Source: Eubacteriales bacterium (lineage in GTDB: Bacteria; Bacillota; Clostridia; Oscillospirales; Butyricicoccaceae). From it: a stretch of DNA of 64,000 nucleotides. The position numbers were made by a program, and so were the translations under genes. The stretch is taken from assembly GCA_030524205.1 (NCBI GenBank), contig JAUNGZ010000005.1, forward strand, positions 45,479 to 109,478. Reading direction: 5' to 3'. Positions 61,650 through 64,000 of this stretch are shown here, one piece after another (the stretch's first letter is position 1; the number at the start of each line of letters is the position of its first letter). The notes under the pieces were generated by a model. The model was not told the DNA's origin. It saw only the letters and a list, made by a program, of their open reading frames with translations, and did not search any database.

Positions 61650-64000
61650 TTGGCAACTGGCAAGAAAAGAGGACATGGCGTCGGGCATTTTTTGGCGCGC
61701 ATGTTTCTGACTCTGCTGCTGATCGGCGTGCTTTGCGCCTGCTTCTGCGGCATCGCGTTCGCCTACTATGTCCATTCCTATATCAACCCCACCGTGCAGG
61801 AGGACATTACGCAGCTCAGCCAGAATACGGGGCTTGACCTAAACTCGTTTATTTATTCGGTCGACCCGAATACCGGCGAGGAAAAGCTCTACGAAACGCT
61901 CAAAGGCCTTGAAAACCGCGTGCCGGTCACCATCGACAAGGTGCCGCAGGAGCTGAAGGACGCGGTAATTGCGGTGGAGGACAAGCGTTTTTACGAGCAC
62001 AAGGGCGTCGACTGGAAGGGCACGCTGGCCGCGGTCAAGAGCTGGGTGTTCGGCGGCGCGCAGCGCGGCGGCTCGACCATTACGCAGCAGCTGATCAAAA
62101 ACGTCACCAAGGACGACGACTACTCGGTCAAGCGCAAGGTGACCGAAATTTTCCGCGCGCTCGCGCTGGAAAAAGCGATCGGGGATAAGGATCAGATCCT
62201 CGAGCGCTATTTGAACACGATTTATTTAGGGTATAACTGCTACGGCGTTAAAACCGCGTCCGAACGGTACTTCGGCAAGGACGTGTCCCAGCTCGACCTG
62301 TCGGAATGCGCCGTGCTGGCCGGCCTGACCAACAACCCCTCGATCTACGATCCGTACAACCATCCGGACAAGGTCAAGGAGCGTCAGACCGAAATCCTCG
62401 ATAAAATGCTCGAGCAGGGCCTGATCGACCAGAGCGCGCATGACGCCGCCGTGGCGAAGGAAATCGTTTACCGGCCGTATGAGGACTATGTTTCCGAGCA
62501 GAACGACCTGTACACGTATTTTACCGACGCGATCATCAAGGACTTGATCAACGACCTGATGGAGCAAAAGGGTTATTCCGAGCTGATGGCGAAGGATATG
62601 ATCTTCTCGGGCGGCCTGAAGATTTACGCGACGATCGACACCCGCATCCAGCAGATCATGGATGAGGAATACGCAAATGACGCGAATTTCCCCGATATGA
62701 CGCGCGGCGAGGAAAACAGCCGTCCGCAGAGCGCCATGGTCGTTACCGATAAGCAGGGCAATATCAAGGGCATCGTCGGCGGCCGCGGCCAAAAGACGGA
62801 GTCCCGCGGTTTCTCGCGCGCGACGGACGCGCGCCGCCAGCCCGGTTCCTCCTTCAAGCCGCTGGCCACCTACGGCCCGGCGATGGACACGGGCGTTATC
62901 GTGCCGACCTCGTCGGTTTACGATAAGGCGCTCAAGGAGATCGACGGCCAGCCGTGGCCCCGAAACGACTCGGGCCGCATCACGGGCGCGCCCATGGTCA
63001 TTAAAAACGCGATCGCGCACTCGGTCAACACCGTCGCCGTGCAGGTGATGAATATGCTGACCCCGCAGACCTCTTACGATTACCTGACGCAGCGGCTGGG
63101 CTTTAAGGCGGGCGACGACGGGCTTGTCGCCAGCAAGGCCAATCCGGACGGCACGGTAACCACCGATATCGACCTTGCGCCGCTCGCGCTCGGCGGCCTG
63201 ACCAACGGCGTCACCGTGCGCGAAATGGCGGGCGGCTTCTCGTCCTTCATCAACGAGGGCGTGTTCGCCGGCACGCGCACCTATTCCAAGGTGCTCGATT
63301 CCGAGGGCAACGTGCTGCTGGAAAACACGCCGCGGGACGATCTCGGCTTTAAAAATGTGCGCACCGCGTATTATATGCTCGAATGCATGCAGGGCGTTAC
63401 CAGCTTCGGCACCGCGTCCAACGTCGGCATTCCCGGCGTGCAGACCGCCGGCAAGACCGGTACGACCAGCGCCAACTACGACCGCTGGTTCTGCGGCGTC
63501 ACGCCCACGTATTCGGCGGCGGTCTGGTTCGGCTTCGACCAGAAATACACGCTCACCGGCCTGTATGGCAACAACCCCGCCTCGGTCATGTGGAACAAGG
63601 TGATGAACCGCGTGCACGAGGGCGATTCCGGGCTGGTGTTCGACTCCCATCCGGGCGATTTCGTCAACGCGCAGTACTGCATGGACAGCGGCTTGAAGCC
63701 CTCCGGCGCATGCCGCGCGGCGGGCCGTGTGGCCACCGGTCGCTTCTGGAAGGGTCAGGAGCCGACCGAGCTGTGCAGCCATCAGGGCTTCAAGGTTTAC
63801 GACCTCGGCAAGAATACCGGCATCGACTTCAAGAATACCGACGACGAGGACGATAAGAAGGACGACGAAAACAAGGACGATCCGAATAAGCCGGATACGA
63901 CAACGCCGACCGACCCCTCGGTCGATCCGGAAACCGGTAGGCCGGTAACGCCGCCGAGCGATCCCAATCAGGGCGGAACCACCGATCCGGGCGGCACGAC
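61650..64000 (+). CDS. class A penicillin-binding protein (PBP1A), 3' end cut by window
   Basis: Bifunctional peptidoglycan synthase, over 780 residues here and still open. TTG start at 61650 with AAGGAGG 8 nt upstream. One membrane helix (about 20-42) is followed by the GT51 glycosyltransferase with EDKRFYEHKG (Glu110) and GGSTITQQLIKN. The transpeptidase has SSFK (Ser400), SVN in IAHSVNTVAVQ, and KTGTT (Lys602). After about residue 730 the sequence becomes a low-complexity Asp/Lys/Pro/Thr/Gly tail (DDEDDKKDDENKDD, then Pro/Thr repeats), which is still running at the window end. Confidence 0.97.
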   Translation, partial: MATGKKRGHGVGHFLARMFLTLLLIGVLCACFCGIAFAYYVHSYINPTVQEDITQLSQNTGLDLNSFIYSVDPNTGEEKLYETLKGLENRVPVTIDKVPQELKDAVIAVEDKRFYEHKGVDWKGTLAAVKSWVFGGAQRGGSTITQQLIKNVTKDDDYSVKRKVTEIFRALALEKAIGDKDQILERYLNTIYLGYNCYGVKTASERYFGKDVSQLDLSECAVLAGLTNNPSIYDPYNHPDKVKERQTEILDKMLEQGLIDQSAHDAAVAKEIVYRPYEDYVSEQNDLYTYFTDAIIKDLINDLMEQKGYSELMAKDMIFSGGLKIYATIDTRIQQIMDEEYANDANFPDMTRGEENSRPQSAMVVTDKQGNIKGIVGGRGQKTESRGFSRATDARRQPGSSFKPLATYGPAMDTGVIVPTSSVYDKALKEIDGQPWPRNDSGRITGAPMVIKNAIAHSVNTVAVQVMNMLTPQTSYDYLTQRLGFKAGDDGLVASKANPDGTVTTDIDLAPLALGGLTNGVTVREMAGGFSSFINEGVFAGTRTYSKVLDSEGNVLLENTPRDDLGFKNVRTAYYMLECMQGVTSFGTASNVGIPGVQTAGKTGTTSANYDRWFCGVTPTYSAAVWFGFDQKYTLTGLYGNNPASVMWNKVMNRVHEGDSGLVFDSHPGDFVNAQYCMDSGLKPSGACRAAGRVATGRFWKGQEPTELCSHQGFKVYDLGKNTGIDFKNTDDEDDKKDDENKDDPNKPDTTTPTDPSVDPETGRPVTPPSDPNQGGTTDPGGT

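Noticed and set aside
62226-63782. Long open frame (518 codons) on the minus strand
   Set aside because: It is antisense to the clear PBP1A transpeptidase domain; an artefact of GC-rich third codon positions.

Overview
The window is a GC-rich (about 60%) stretch of a chromosome from a Gram-positive Clostridia-type bacterium. An Oscillospirales-like gut anaerobe fits best, but this is inferred from gene content and order, not from a database match. The supporting marks are the ylxM-ffh-rpsP-khpA-rimM-trmD operon, the rplU-prp-rpmA-obg order with a Prp-cleaved N-terminal extension on L27, the paired YmfF/YmfH-type M16 peptidases, a spore-type PdaA deacetylase and a carboxyspermidine-type polyamine cluster. 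No rRNA, tRNA, CRISPR array, prophage or insertion sequence was seen. Coding density is high, and both window ends cut genes (murA at the left, a class A PBP at the right).

Layout. 1-4.4 kb (+): murA end, WalJ/YycJ hydrolase, rlmH, a lipase-like hydrolase and a PfkB sugar-phosphate kinase. 4.5-8.6 kb (-): the SRP/ribosome-maturation operon. 8.8-13.2 kb (+): M16 pair, lgt, folD. 13.2-13.7 kb: a small divergent XRE-regulator switch, followed by about 750 bp of unexplained GC-rich DNA. 14.4-18.5 kb (+): rpiA, a membrane coiled-coil protein, rplU-prp-rpmA, obg. 19.0-28.9 kb: two ECF sigma/membrane-partner cassettes flank a sugar ABC transporter (ATPase, permease, lipoprotein). That transporter sits next to an AraC-type response regulator, a histidine kinase without a membrane segment and a protein shaped like RbsA that has lost every ATPase motif. 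28.9-36.7 kb: DUF554 protein, PadR module, zinc-ribbon protein, tmcAL, ackA, CPBP protease, PHP phosphatase, ispE. 36.9-39 kb: DUF4330 protein and a Wzy/O-antigen-ligase-like protein. 39.3-45.9 kb (+): pstSCAB-phoU-phoP-phoR behind a Pho box; its PstS has the two halves of the domain in swapped order. 46.0-52.2 kb (-): speD-speA-speE-carboxyspermidine dehydrogenase-nspC behind a roughly 360-nt leader that ends in an intrinsic terminator. 52.4-64 kb: amidase, DAHP synthase, a DUF362 ferredoxin/kinase/ECF-S operon, small RHH and unknown genes, pdaA, an EamA transporter, a copper-amine-oxidase-N-domain protein, a BofC-like protein and PBP1A.

Most gene sets read as housekeeping. The signals that most deserve follow-up are: the ATPase-dead RbsA homologue coupled to a cytosolic kinase and response regulator; the circularly permuted PstS; the terminator-containing speD leader; and two families of modular hairpin-train elements. 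The hairpin trains mostly begin directly after stop codons, and their stems differ between copies while pairing is kept, so they behave like structured repeats.
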